A DNA stretch of 64,000 nt from Altererythrobacter ishigakiensis (lineage in GTDB: Bacteria; Pseudomonadota; Alphaproteobacteria; Sphingomonadales; Sphingomonadaceae): the NCBI RefSeq assembly GCF_001663155.1, contig NZ_CP015963.1, forward strand, positions 2,609,979 to 2,673,978, read 5' to 3'. The notes under the pieces were generated by a model. That model did not search any database. It was not told the origin of the DNA and saw nothing but the letters and a program-made list of their open reading frames with translations. Below are positions 8,805 through 18,163 of the stretch, in pieces. Position 1 is the first letter of the stretch. Each line of letters opens with the position of its first letter. The position numbers and the translations under genes are program-made.

Positions 8805-9896
8805 ATGGCACTTAGTAAGGGTGATGAATTCCCGCTACATCAAACCCCGGAACCGGTCGCTTATTCAGGCACGGATCGCAATTTTTATGATCGATATTTC
8901 TTCAACGGATATGCACCCGACGGTAGCGGTTTCTTTGCATTGGCCTTTGGCGTGTACCCGCATCTGGATATAGCTGACGCTCATTTCAGCTTCATTTTGG
9001 ACGGAAAGCAGTATTGTCTGCACGCCAGCTGCGAAATGGGGATGGAGCGGATGAATCTGGCAGTCGGGCCGATCCGCATCGAAGTGGTCAAACCGCTACA
9101 TCAACTCAAAGTCACGATCCAAGAGACTGACGGGATCGCGGGCGAGTTCACGTTCACCGGGCGTGCTTTTCCTATTGAGGAACCGCGCTTCACGCATCGC
9201 ATCGGCCCGCGTACCTTCATGGACTATACGCGCATGACTCAAAATGGTCATTTTACTGGCTGGATCTCGCTCGACGGGATGCGCGAGGATATGGTCGAAG
9301 GCACCTGTGGAACGCGCGACAGAAGCTGGGGTGTTCGCCCGATTGGCGCGCGCGATCCACAACCCATGCCCGGCACACCGCTGCCCGCATTCTTCTGGCA
9401 ATGGACACCAATCAACTTCGAAGGCGGCAGTCTCTTCTTCCACGTCAATAACGATCAGCACGGGGAATCGTGGAACACCCGCGCCGCATGGGCTGCCGAC
9501 GGTGCTGACGCAGACCAAATCAACGAAGGTGCGGGCTCTATGCGTACGCGACTGGAAAGCGGCACACGCTGGCCCAGCGGCGGCACACTATCGCTTGCGC
9601 TTCCAGGTGCCCCTGAACAAGTGACCTTCGAGCCGATCGGCCGCTTTCACATGAAGGGGCTTGGATACACGCATCCTGAATGGGGACATGGCATGCATCA
9701 CGGACCGCTGCGTGTTGAACGTGAGGATTTCGATCTGGTCTCGCTCGATCCGCTGCAGCCTGAAAATTTACATGTACAAATGATCGTCCAGGCGCTGACA
9801 CCTGATGACAATGGTATCGGCGCATTCGAACAGCTGATCATCGGCCCGTTCAGCCCGTTGGGTCTGGAAGGATTCATTGACCCGGCCAAGGGCTGA
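8805..9896 (+). CDS. Conserved beta-rich protein resembling the hydroxyneurosporene synthase/AttH lipocalin-like fold
   Basis: This 363-residue protein has no membrane segment or signal peptide. It is rich in aromatic and acidic residues, with WISLDGMREDMVEGTCGTRD, SWGVRP and FFWQWTPINF in the centre. The pattern recalls the two-domain lipocalin-like proteins related to CrtC/AttH, which often stand next to APH-like phosphotransferases in sphingomonads and mycobacteria. I infer the fold from character and context. Function is unknown. GGAGGG precedes the ATG and overlaps the end of the upstream gene, indicating coupling. Confidence 0.7.
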   Translation: MALSKGDEFPLHQTPEPVAYSGTDRNFYDRYFFNGYAPDGSGFFALAFGVYPHLDIADAHFSFILDGKQYCLHASCEMGMERMNLAVGPIRIEVVKPLHQLKVTIQETDGIAGEFTFTGRAFPIEEPRFTHRIGPRTFMDYTRMTQNGHFTGWISLDGMREDMVEGTCGTRDRSWGVRPIGARDPQPMPGTPLPAFFWQWTPINFEGGSLFFHVNNDQHGESWNTRAAWAADGADADQINEGAGSMRTRLESGTRWPSGGTLSLALPGAPEQVTFEPIGRFHMKGLGYTHPEWGHGMHHGPLRVEREDFDLVSLDPLQPENLHVQMIVQALTPDDNGIGAFEQLIIGPFSPLGLEGFIDPAKG

Positions 9897-9921
9897 GTAC
9901 GGACAAATAATCGAGAATTGC

Positions 9922-9995
9922 TGGATGCCCCGTGAGGATTCGAACCTCAATTGACGGAGTCAGAGTCCGTAGTCTTACCATTAGACGACGGGGCA
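9922..9995 (-). tRNA. tRNA-Gln (anticodon CTG)
   Basis: The reverse complement folds into a complete cloverleaf of 74 bases including an encoded CCA. The acceptor stem is TGCCCCG/CGGGGCA with discriminator T. The anticodon stem ACGGA/TCCGT encloses the loop CTCTGAC, giving anticodon CTG. The T arm contains GGTTCGAATCC. It reads CAG glutamine codons. Confidence 0.96.
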
Positions 9996-10195
9996 TCAGT
10001 TGCAGCGGCGATTCTCGCCAGCCGCGCGGTAAAGCGCTGCGCATCTAGTTTCGCAGGCTGCGCAGGTCAAGGCAAAGCTGCGCGTGCTGAACCTCGTGTT
10101 CGCCACCTCGATACTTGCCCGATGCGCCTCTAATCGCTAGCTAAAGGGCAGGTCCCCGTGCGCAGCATGCGGCGGGAGGAAAGAAAGCATTAATT

Positions 10196-11464
10196 ATGGC
10201 GGATCATTCTCCGCCGGACAGTAAAAATAGGGCAGGCCACCGCAGGGGCGGCAAGTCCGGCAAAGTAGCCGATTTTCGCTACAAACGCCCTGGCAAGCCC
10301 AATCAAGATCGTGCTTCGCGCAAAGCGAGTTCGCGTGCCCGCAAGCCGGGTCGCATTGCCAAGCCGCAAAGTGGCAAAAGAATCCCTCAGCAAAAGAGTT
10401 CGCCCAGACCATTTGTATCGTCTGGACCGCGCCCCGGTCAGGCTTATGCCGCGATTGACCTTGGCACCAATAACTGTCGTTTGCTGATCGCCCGCCCGGC
10501 TGGCGAAGGCTTCACCGTTATCGACGCCTTCAGCCGCGTGGTCCGCCTGGGTGAGGATTTGGCCATGTCGGGCCGGTTGAGTGATAACGCGATGGAGCGC
10601 ACGGTACAGGCGCTTTCGGTCTGTGCGGACAAGCTGCGCCGTCGTAACGTCTATCTCGCGCGGTCAGTCGCGACGGAGGCTTGCCGCCGGGCAAGTAATG
10701 GCGAAGCGTTCATCGAGCGGGTGCGCGAAGAGACCGGCATAGCGCTCGACATCATCAGCGCAGAGGAAGAGGCACGCCTTGCCGTGCTCGGCTGCCAGAT
10801 TCTGCTGGAGCCCGGAACCGGTCCGGCGATCATCTTTGACATTGGCGGAGGCTCGACAGAGCTGGTGCTGCTCGAACAGGGTGGCGGGGTTCCGCAGATG
10901 GTCGATTGGCTCAGCGTTCCGTGGGGCGTTGTTTCGCTGACCGATACAGTGGGCAAGGTTGAAGGTGACGCTCAGCAGCGCGCTGCAACTTATGACAAGA
11001 TGCGCCGTGTCGTGCGGGAAAGCTTCACCCATTTCGCGAATCGAATCGCTCCCGCAGCACAGCAGGGCGATCTGCGTTTGCTGGGAACGAGCGGGACAGT
11101 CACCACGCTGGCCAGCCTGCATCTCCAGTTACCGCAATATGATCGCAATGCGGTGGACGGTCTGATCGTTCCTGCACATTCCATGCGCGAGATCACGCAG
11201 ATGCTTGCCAGCAAGTCCCCCGAAGATCGCGCCGCTGTACCTTGTATCGGGAAAGACCGGGCAGAACTGGTGGTCGCAGGCTGCGCAATCCTCGAATCGA
11301 TCCTCGACATCTGGCCTGCGACCCGCCTTGGCGTGGCCGATCGCGGCATTCGCGAAGGCATATTGCGCAGCTTGATGGCAAACGAACTGGCGCACCCGCA
11401 CCCGCTGCATGAAAGCAAGCCCAGCTGGCCCGCGCGTGATCCCGAAATGGATTTGAGCAAATGA
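10196..11464 (+). CDS. ppx: Exopolyphosphatase / guanosine pentaphosphate phosphatase family
   Basis: This 422-residue protein has the ASKHA phosphatase fold: phosphate-1 loop AAIDLGTNNCRLLIA starting near residue 84, catalytic region VATEACRRA, and phosphate-2 loop IFDIGGGSTELVLLE. It degrades polyphosphate and/or pppGpp. The first 80 or so residues are a low-complexity, Lys/Arg-rich tail not found in the family core. At about 340 residues the core is the short form without the C-terminal HD domain. The ATG has a GGAGGAAAG site, and the last four bases overlap the start of rlmE. Confidence 0.92.
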   Translation: MADHSPPDSKNRAGHRRGGKSGKVADFRYKRPGKPNQDRASRKASSRARKPGRIAKPQSGKRIPQQKSSPRPFVSSGPRPGQAYAAIDLGTNNCRLLIARPAGEGFTVIDAFSRVVRLGEDLAMSGRLSDNAMERTVQALSVCADKLRRRNVYLARSVATEACRRASNGEAFIERVREETGIALDIISAEEEARLAVLGCQILLEPGTGPAIIFDIGGGSTELVLLEQGGGVPQMVDWLSVPWGVVSLTDTVGKVEGDAQQRAATYDKMRRVVRESFTHFANRIAPAAQQGDLRLLGTSGTVTTLASLHLQLPQYDRNAVDGLIVPAHSMREITQMLASKSPEDRAAVPCIGKDRAELVVAGCAILESILDIWPATRLGVADRGIREGILRSLMANELAHPHPLHESKPSWPARDPEMDLSK

Positions 11465-12129
11465 GCCGGTCAGGCCGCGATCCCAGCAAACGTGTGCGCA
11501 CCGCCAAGAAACGCACCGCTTCATCCACTCGCTGGCTCGAGCGTCAGCTCAACGACCCCTATGTCAAGCAAGCCAAGGCCGAAGGCTACCGTAGCCGCGC
11601 CGCCTACAAGCTGATCGAGCTGGATGACAGGTTCGGATTGATCCGGGGCGCAACCCGTGTGGTGGACCTAGGCATCACACCAGGGGGATGGAGCCAGGTG
11701 GTGCGTAAGCTTGCCCCCAAAGCGACTATTGTCGGTATCGACCTGCTCGAAACCGAACCGATCGAAGGCGTGACCATATTCCAGATGGATTTCATGGATG
11801 ATGCCGCGCCCGCCGCCCTGGAAGAGGCGCTGGGAGGACCGGCTGATCTGGTGATGTCAGATATGGCTGCAAACACGGTCGGTCACAAGCAGACCGATCA
11901 CCTACGCACGATGGGTCTGGTTGAAGCTGCGGCATGGTTCGCGGTCGAGAACCTGACCGAAGGCGGGGCATTTGTGGCAAAGGTTCTGGCAGGCGGTACA
12001 GATGATGACCTCCTCAAGCTGCTGAAGAAGCACTTCAAGTCGGTCAAGCATGCGAAACCGCCGGCAAGTCGCAAAGGTTCATCCGAATGGTATGTCGTCG
12101 CGCAAAAATTCAAGGGCCGCAGCGACTAA
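11461..12129 (+). CDS. rlmE: 23S rRNA (uridine-2'-O-)-methyltransferase
   Basis: This 222-residue RrmJ/FtsJ enzyme methylates U2552 of 23S rRNA with S-adenosylmethionine. It has KAKAEGYRSRAAYKL (first catalytic Lys), the SAM loop VVDLGITPGGWSQVV (usually GAAPGGWSQ), an Asp in LVMSDMAANTVG, the second Lys in FVAKVLAGG, and the Glu in SSEWYVVAQ. Its ATG overlaps the ppx stop, so both are on one transcript. A short basic N-terminus precedes the core. Confidence 0.95.
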   Translation: MSRSGRDPSKRVRTAKKRTASSTRWLERQLNDPYVKQAKAEGYRSRAAYKLIELDDRFGLIRGATRVVDLGITPGGWSQVVRKLAPKATIVGIDLLETEPIEGVTIFQMDFMDDAAPAALEEALGGPADLVMSDMAANTVGHKQTDHLRTMGLVEAAAWFAVENLTEGGAFVAKVLAGGTDDDLLKLLKKHFKSVKHAKPPASRKGSSEWYVVAQKFKGRSD

Positions 12130-12174
12130 CCCGCCACGGCCCATTGAAATTGCTCTTTAGCTGAGAAAGCTGAC

Positions 12175-12774
12175 TTATTCAGCCGCTGCCTCTGCGCCCT
12201 CGGCTGTCTCGTCCGCGGCCAATTCTTCAGCCGGGGCTTCTTCGATCACAACCGCTTCAGGCCGCGCAGGCGCCCCGCCAAAGCTTTCCATGTAAGCCAT
12301 GACATTGGCGCGATCCATGGGGTCACTAAGGCCAGCAAAGCTCATCTTGGTGCCGTCTGCATAGCCGCGCGGATTGTTAAGCCATGCATCCATGTCTTCC
12401 CAAGTCCAATTGCCACCCTTGCCGGAAAGCGCATCACTGTATGCATAGCCAGGTACGTGGCTACCAATCGCTGCGCCCATGACAGCGTAAAGATTTGGAC
12501 CGATACCGTTGGCTGCGCCCTGTTCAATCGTGTGGCATGCAGAGCACTTCGCAAACACGCGTTCACCTGCCTCGGCTGTGGCATCGACAAGCAGGTTGCC
12601 AAGCGGCGGAGGTGCCGCCGGCCCTTCGCTCTCCGTTTCAACGCCTTCAATCACATAACCTAGTGTCTCAGGGCGCTCGCCCTTGAAATACTTATAGCTG
12701 GCAATCGAAGCGCCAAGCCCGACAATGCCTGCAAAAAGGACCCAACCTGCGATGGTATTGAAACGATCATCCAT
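12175..12774 (-). CDS. Membrane-anchored class I cytochrome c (CycM/cytochrome c552 type)
   Basis: This 199-residue protein has an uncleaved N-terminal helix at about residues 8-28 and a linker. A single c-type haem site C77-S-A-C80-H81 follows, with M144 (in TKMSFAGL) as probable sixth ligand. The C-terminus is an Ala/Glu-rich tail of about 30 residues. It likely carries electrons between the bc1 complex and a terminal oxidase at the periplasmic face. It is convergent with rlmE and divergent from pheA. Confidence 0.92.
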   Translation of the reverse strand: MDDRFNTIAGWVLFAGIVGLGASIASYKYFKGERPETLGYVIEGVETESEGPAAPPPLGNLLVDATAEAGERVFAKCSACHTIEQGAANGIGPNLYAVMGAAIGSHVPGYAYSDALSGKGGNWTWEDMDAWLNNPRGYADGTKMSFAGLSDPMDRANVMAYMESFGGAPARPEAVVIEEAPAEELAADETAEGAEAAAE

Positions 12775-12926
12775 GATGCGATGTTATCCGAAATTTTGGT
12801 CTGCAATAAACGTGGGTGCGCATTAGTCGCGCATGCGCCGCATAGCAAGACCGATCAGGGCACTATCTGTTGCAGTGTGTGCAATAGGCTTGCGGCAGAA
12901 GATTTCGCGCGATAGGCGCACTCACA

Positions 12927-13820
12927 ATGCAAAGCTTTCCCGCCCCCGCCATGTCCATGGTTGAGACCATGCAGGCCGCCGCTGAAGCGGAACCCGAGCG
13001 CGCGATTGCGTTCCAGGGGTCGCCCGGAGCGAATTCGCACCGTGCCGCTATGGAAGCCTGCCCGGATCACTTGCCGCTTCCCTGTTTCAGCTTTGCCGAT
13101 GCATTAGAGAGAGTGAAGACCGGCAATGCCGGCTTCGCGATCATCCCGATTGAAAATTCGCAGCATGGCCGCGTGGCTGACATTCACTTCCTGCTGCCCG
13201 AATCGGGTCTGAAGATCGTTGGTGAGTATTTCATGCCGATCCATCATGCACTGATGGGTATTACCAAGGGGCCTTATACCGCGGCGTACAGCCATCCCCA
13301 GGCACTGGGCCAATCGCGCCATTTCCTGCGCGAACGCGGGATCGTGCCGCTTAGCCACGCTGACACCGCGGGCGCCGCTGCCTATGTCGCGGAAAAGCAG
13401 GACCCGACACTCTGCGCCATCGCGCCAGCCATTGCCGCCGAGCTCTACGGCCTCGAGATTGCCGAGCATAATGTCGAGGATGCCGCGGACAACATGACGC
13501 GTTTTGTCATTTGCGCGCGCGACGCGATTGATCCAGCAACCCTTGCCGGCGAAGATGCGATCACAACCTTCGTGTTCGAAGTCAAAAATATTCCTGCAGC
13601 GCTGTACAAGGCGATGGGTGGGTTTGCGACCAACGGCGTCAACATGACGAAACTCGAAAGCTATCAGAAAGGCGCGAGCTTTTCTGCCACCATGTTCTAT
13701 GCCGACATTATCGGTGCCCCTGGTGACCCGTCGGTGGATCGGGCACTGGAAGAGCTTGCCTTTCATTGCAAGGAACTGAAAATGCTGGGCAGCTATCGAC
13801 AGGCGCGCGCGCGCGGGTGA
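12927..13820 (+). CDS. pheA: Prephenate dehydratase
   Basis: This 297-residue monofunctional enzyme makes phenylpyruvate from prephenate in phenylalanine synthesis. The catalytic domain starts with AIAFQGSPGANSHRAA and includes IPIENSQHGRVADIH and the TRF motif in NMTRFVICARD. A C-terminal ACT domain holds the phenylalanine-binding region LESYQKGASFSATMFYADI. No chorismate mutase domain is fused. The first 24 residues may be partly untranslated if a later Met is used. Confidence 0.95.
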   Translation: MQSFPAPAMSMVETMQAAAEAEPERAIAFQGSPGANSHRAAMEACPDHLPLPCFSFADALERVKTGNAGFAIIPIENSQHGRVADIHFLLPESGLKIVGEYFMPIHHALMGITKGPYTAAYSHPQALGQSRHFLRERGIVPLSHADTAGAAAYVAEKQDPTLCAIAPAIAAELYGLEIAEHNVEDAADNMTRFVICARDAIDPATLAGEDAITTFVFEVKNIPAALYKAMGGFATNGVNMTKLESYQKGASFSATMFYADIIGAPGDPSVDRALEELAFHCKELKMLGSYRQARARG

Positions 13821-13902
13821 GATCAATTTCCAAGTAAAAAAGAGTGTTTACCTCAATTGGTAGCGGTTGCTTAGCAGACGCTGCCGTGTCACCACGCAAG
13901 TA

Positions 13903-14568
13903 ATGAGCGCGGTCGCCCCTACCCCATCTGTTTCAGATCAAGCATCCGACAGCTGGCAACAGTTGCGCGCAAATGAGAATATTCAATTCGCGCCTGTAGA
14001 AATGCCAGTCCAGCCGCCACGCGAGCCCAATTTGATTGAGCGTTTTTTCAGATGGATCGGAGAGATTCTCTCAGAGGCGCTAGGCGGACTGTTCGGCTCT
14101 GCGTGGCCGGTCCTACAGTGGATCTTGCTAGCCGCTCTGATCGGTGGCGTGCTGTATATGCTCTACCAGATCATCGACCCCTTTGGCCGGGTGAAGCGCG
14201 ATAAGATTGAACTGGAAGAAGAGCCGGAATGGCGGCCAGATCAGGGCGCAGCGGTGGCGCTGCTCGAAGAGGCTGACCGGCTGGCAGCCGAAGGAAAGTT
14301 CGACGAAGCCACGCACCTGCTCTTGCAACGCAGCGTTAGCCATATGTCATCAGCGCGGCCCGACTGGGTCGAACCTTCCTCAACCGCACGCGAGTTGTCG
14401 CAGATTGAGGGTTTGCCCGAAGCGGCGCGGCAGGCATTTACTATTATTGCTGAACGGGTCGAACGCAGCCTGTTTGCGCTGACACATTTGGAGCGTGCCG
14501 ATTGGGAAGCCGCACGAGAGGCCTATGCCCAATTCGCCTTGAGTCGGCTTGATCGAGGTGCTGCATGA
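13903..14568 (+). CDS. DUF4129 domain membrane protein, first gene of the MoxR operon
   Basis: This 221-residue protein has an N-terminal cytosolic or disordered part, one membrane helix at about residues 67-87, and a helical C-terminal region with the DUF4129-like pattern LLEEADRLAAEGKFDEATHL then STARELSQIEGLPEAARQAF. It is the first of seven genes that overlap or nearly touch. DUF4129, DUF4350, MoxR, DUF58, SpoIIM and RDD proteins recur together in bacteria, but their shared function is not established. The ATG at 13903 has only a weak ribosome binding site. Confidence 0.82.
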   Translation: MSAVAPTPSVSDQASDSWQQLRANENIQFAPVEMPVQPPREPNLIERFFRWIGEILSEALGGLFGSAWPVLQWILLAALIGGVLYMLYQIIDPFGRVKRDKIELEEEPEWRPDQGAAVALLEEADRLAAEGKFDEATHLLLQRSVSHMSSARPDWVEPSSTARELSQIEGLPEAARQAFTIIAERVERSLFALTHLERADWEAAREAYAQFALSRLDRGAA

Positions 14569-15857
14569 GCGCGCACCGCGCATCTGGCTTTAATGCCCGC
14601 ACTGTCTTTCTGGCAGTCATTGCGAGTTTCGCTGCATTTATTGCCACACTCTACTTCATAGGCATTGGAGATACCGGAGGTGACGGCAACGACGCGCGGG
14701 CGCATGCGGCATCAAATGGTCTCAATGGCTATGCAGGCCTTGCAACATTGCTTGAATTGGAAGGGTTCGATGTAGAGCTCTCGCGCAGCCGGGGTGGGCT
14801 TGAGACCTACGGCCTGCTGGTACTGACGCCACCAATGCAGACAGATCCTGAGGAGTTCGCGCAAATCCTTGAGGATCGCTTCTACTACGGCCCGACGCTG
14901 GTGATCTTGCCCAAATGGTGGGCAAGTCCTTTCCCTGATCAGCTGCCGCTCGAGATCCGCGAAGAAGTGAAGGAAGGCTGGGTCAGGCTCAACTTCGCCA
15001 ATAGTTCCGAATGGACCTCGCAGATGCCTGAATTGTACGCCTTCGAGCACGAGTTGGACACCTCGCGCGATGAAGGTGACGAGGAAGCTGCGGACCGCGG
15101 CGCCGATGAACCCATGGAATGGTCCGGCATGGGTTTGTCAGGAAATCTGCCTACGCAAACGCTCGCCTATAGCAAGCAGAAGGACACGCATGACGTGCTT
15201 GTGCGCGGACCAGAGGGCAGCGTGGTCGCCTTTGAACTTTATGGCGAGGAAGGCAGTGAATTCTACAACGATGGTTCGCGCATTATCTTTATCACAGAGC
15301 CTGATCTGGTGAATAATTACGGCATAGGTGACCGGACCCGCGCCGAGCTTGCCATGAAGCTTGTCCGCGAACTTTCCTACGATGATGAAACCAGCGTCAC
15401 TTTCGATCTGACCTTGCACGGACTTGGTGGAGCCAAGAACCTGCTGACGCTGGTATTCACCCCGCCATTCCTTGCAGCGACACTATGCCTGATTGCAGCA
15501 ATGATCATGATCGGCTGGCGCGCATTCCGCCGCTTTGGTCCTGCCCGCGTCGAAGCTCCCGCGCATGCTTTTGGAAAAGGTACTCTGATTGCCAACAGCG
15601 CGGGATTGATCCTGCGCGCACGGCGTTTCCCGATGCTGACCGCGCCATATGCAGAACTGATAAAGCGCCGCATCGCCAAGCGGCTTGGCATGACAAGGTT
15701 TGACAATGACGCACTGGATGCGGCGGCACGGCGGGTACTGCCGGACGAGCCACCCGTGACCATGCGCACCAATGCTCTGCGCGAAGCGCAAAGCCCCAAA
15801 GATATTCTCGACGCAGCAGAGAGCCTGCACGAACTTGAGAGGAAACTAATCCGATGA
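14565..15857 (+). CDS. DUF4350 domain-containing membrane protein
   Basis: This 430-residue protein has a membrane helix at about residues 13-33, then the DUF4350 periplasmic-type domain. That domain opens with the motif [20 protein letters not shown] and [12 protein letters not shown], resembling class I glutamine amidotransferase-like folds. A second helix lies near residues 300-320, before a cytoplasmic tail. It overlaps both neighbours by four bases. Role in the MoxR operon is inferred only from conserved neighbourhood. Confidence 0.82.
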   Translation: MSAHRASGFNARTVFLAVIASFAAFIATLYFIGIGDTGGDGNDARAHAASNGLNGYAGLATLLELEGFDVELSRSRGGLETYGLLVLTPPMQTDPEEFAQILEDRFYYGPTLVILPKWWASPFPDQLPLEIREEVKEGWVRLNFANSSEWTSQMPELYAFEHELDTSRDEGDEEAADRGADEPMEWSGMGLSGNLPTQTLAYSKQKDTHDVLVRGPEGSVVAFELYGEEGSEFYNDGSRIIFITEPDLVNNYGIGDRTRAELAMKLVRELSYDDETSVTFDLTLHGLGGAKNLLTLVFTPPFLAATLCLIAAMIMIGWRAFRRFGPARVEAPAHAFGKGTLIANSAGLILRARRFPMLTAPYAELIKRRIAKRLGMTRFDNDALDAAARRVLPDEPPVTMRTNALREAQSPKDILDAAESLHELERKLIR

Positions 15858-16828
15858 GTGACACCAATTCCATGACACTGGAAGAGCTGCGCGAACTGGC
15901 CGGCGCGATCCGCGGCGAAGTGGGCAAGGCGATCGTTGGCCAGGATGACATGATCGATCGCTTGCTGATCGCGATGGTGAGTCAGGGTCACGTGCTTTTG
16001 GAAGGGCCGCCAGGAACCGCAAAAACCTTCCTTGCACAAAGCTTTGCGACGGCGCTCGGCCTCGATTTCGGGCGCATCCAGTTTACTCCGGATCTGTTGC
16101 CGGGCGATATCCTCGGCTCGAACCTGTTCAACTTCCAGACCAGCCAGTTCACGCTGACGCGCGGGCCGATCTTCTGTGATCTTCTGCTGGCTGACGAAAT
16201 CAATCGCACCCCGCCCAAGACGCAGGCTGCGCTGCTCGAAGCAATGCAGGAACGCCGCGTCACGCTGGATGGTGAAACGCATGATCTGGCAGACAGGTTC
16301 ATGGTGGTCGCAACACAAAACCCGATCGAGAATCAGGGCGTCTATCCGCTGCCAGAAGCGCAGCTTGACCGCTTCCTGTTCAAGCTGCTTGTCCCTTACC
16401 CCGCAGAGGAAGAAGAGGCCGCCATTGTTGCAAAATATGGCGTGCATCAGGGACCGCCGCGCCCAGCGGAATTGGGGGTAACAGCTGTCGCCGACGGAGC
16501 AACGCTTGCGCGAGCAGGGGGTGCTGTCGCGCATGTGACCGCAGCGCAGGAAATTACCGATTATGTCGTGCGCCTGATCCGTGCCACGCGCGAGCACGCC
16601 GATCTTGCAGTTGGCGCCAGCCCCAGGGCCGCGGTGCTGCTGTCTCATGCGGCAAGAGCGCGTGCGGCGCTCGATGGGCGCGCCTACGCCATCCCGGACG
16701 ACGTGAAGGCGCTGGCGGTACCGGCGCTGCGTCACCGTCTCACGCTAAGCCCGGCAGCAGAGATTGAGGGTCGCGATGTGGAAACACTGGTGACAGAGCT
16801 GGTCGAAGCGACGGAAGCACCGCGCTAA
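15854..16828 (+). CDS. MoxR family AAA+ ATPase
   Basis: This 324-residue protein has Walker [12 protein letters not shown], Walker [21 protein letters not shown], the sensor region [20 protein letters not shown] and the arginine-finger region LDRFLFK. MoxR ATPases act as chaperones that load cofactors or remodel partner complexes, typically with DUF58 and VWA proteins. Here DUF58 follows directly and no VWA gene is in the operon. The ATG overlaps the preceding stop. Confidence 0.95.
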   Translation: MSDTNSMTLEELRELAGAIRGEVGKAIVGQDDMIDRLLIAMVSQGHVLLEGPPGTAKTFLAQSFATALGLDFGRIQFTPDLLPGDILGSNLFNFQTSQFTLTRGPIFCDLLLADEINRTPPKTQAALLEAMQERRVTLDGETHDLADRFMVVATQNPIENQGVYPLPEAQLDRFLFKLLVPYPAEEEEAAIVAKYGVHQGPPRPAELGVTAVADGATLARAGGAVAHVTAAQEITDYVVRLIRATREHADLAVGASPRAAVLLSHAARARAALDGRAYAIPDDVKALAVPALRHRLTLSPAAEIEGRDVETLVTELVEATEAPR

Positions 16829-16834
16829 GACACC

Positions 16835-18163
16835 ATGAAGCTTAACTTGCCTTTTGTCCCAACAGAACGCGCCGCTTGGCTGGCGGCTGGCGCAGCGCCA
16901 GTTGCCGTATTGCTTGGCGCGATATCGCCGGGGGCATGGGTGGTTGCACCCGCAGCGGCAGCGGCACTGTTCATGCTGGTTCTGCTCGACGCATTTCTCG
17001 CCGGCGATATTACGTCATGGGATATTGAAGCTGACGATGACGCCGAAGTCGGCGAGGCAACTGATATTGTCGCACACGCCAAGTTCGCGAAAGACCGCAT
17101 TCCGCATCGTATCGAGGCCGCAGTGCAATTTGATCCGCGGCTGCACGAAGAAGGCCGCGCTACGATCGTTCTGCTTGATGGTAAAGACAGCGCCCGCGGC
17201 AAATTCCGCGCCGTACCTTCGCGCCGCGGAACCGCGCGAATTGAACGAGCATGGCTGCGTTGGACAGGGCCGCTAGGGCTTGGCGCCCGACAGGTTGAGC
17301 GTGAGTTGGCAATCGATATCCGAATCTGGCCCGACCTGTCGCCTGTACGTAGCGCGGATCTGCAAACTTTCCTGCGCGATGCGCAAATCGGACTCATCGC
17401 ACGCCGTTTGCGCGGTGAAGGTACTCAATTCGAAGCGCTTTCCGAATATGAGCCGGGCATGGACCGCCGCTGGATCGACTGGAAGGCCAGCGCACGCCAC
17501 ACCAAGCTCTACGCCCGCGAGAACGAGGCCGAGCGCAACAACCAGATCGTGTTTGCCTTCGACTGCGGGCAAGCGATGTGTGAGCCGGTGGACGGATTAC
17601 CCCGGATCGACCGCGCAGTCTCAGCCGCTCTCACCTGCGCCTATGTCGCGATGAAAGGCGGCGACCGGGTCTCGCTGTTCGGATTCGCTCAGCGCCCGGG
17701 GTTGATGACCCCATTCGTCAGCGACACACGCGCATTCCATCGCTTGCAAAGCTCGGCTGCGGAGCTCGATTACCACGCAGTTGAGCCGAATTTCACGCTC
17801 GCGCTGGCAACGCTCACCGGAAAGCTTCAGCGCCGTTCGCTGATCGTCCTGTTCTCAGACTTCACCGACCCGACTGCGGCAGAGTTGATGATCGAGAGCC
17901 TGGGAAGGCTCGTCAAACATCATCTGGTCCTGTTCGTGACGATCACTGATGCCGAGATAGAGCAGTACGTCGGTGCCGCGCCTGAAGACCTCGCGACCTT
18001 GGCGCGCAGCGTTACAGCGGACACTCTGGCCCGCCAGCGCGCGACTGTACTGGAACGCCTGCGTCGCCTGGGGATCGATGTCGTCGACGCGCCGTGGGAC
18101 CAGATCGGCCCTCAGCTGATTGACCGTTATTTCGCGATCAAGCGGCAGGAGGCGATTGGATGA
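16835..18163 (+). CDS. DUF58 domain-containing protein
   Basis: This 442-residue protein has two adjacent helices at about residues 10-60, then a soluble part. It contains the DUF58 signature LSEYEPGMDRRWIDWKASAR and a VWA-like fold after it (IVFAFDCGQAM, RSLIVLFSDFTDPT), with a partial MIDAS-like DFT motif. DUF58 proteins are the usual partners of MoxR ATPases. It lies 6 bases after moxR and overlaps the SpoIIM gene by four bases. Confidence 0.9.
   Translation: MKLNLPFVPTERAAWLAAGAAPVAVLLGAISPGAWVVAPAAAAALFMLVLLDAFLAGDITSWDIEADDDAEVGEATDIVAHAKFAKDRIPHRIEAAVQFDPRLHEEGRATIVLLDGKDSARGKFRAVPSRRGTARIERAWLRWTGPLGLGARQVERELAIDIRIWPDLSPVRSADLQTFLRDAQIGLIARRLRGEGTQFEALSEYEPGMDRRWIDWKASARHTKLYARENEAERNNQIVFAFDCGQAMCEPVDGLPRIDRAVSAALTCAYVAMKGGDRVSLFGFAQRPGLMTPFVSDTRAFHRLQSSAAELDYHAVEPNFTLALATLTGKLQRRSLIVLFSDFTDPTAAELMIESLGRLVKHHLVLFVTITDAEIEQYVGAAPEDLATLARSVTADTLARQRATVLERLRRLGIDVVDAPWDQIGPQLIDRYFAIKRQEAIG

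Noticed and set aside
12870..12884. TTGCA-GTGTG-TGCAA inverted repeat upstream of pheA
   Set aside because: It is a single short repeat with no second copy and no link to the sodB array beyond the common TTGCA core. Chance is likely.
15377..16735. Open frame of 452 codons on the minus strand opposite the DUF4350 and moxR genes
   Set aside because: It runs across two well-supported genes and has low-complexity, His/Arg/Cys-rich composition with no recognisable domain. It is a by-product of high GC at third positions.
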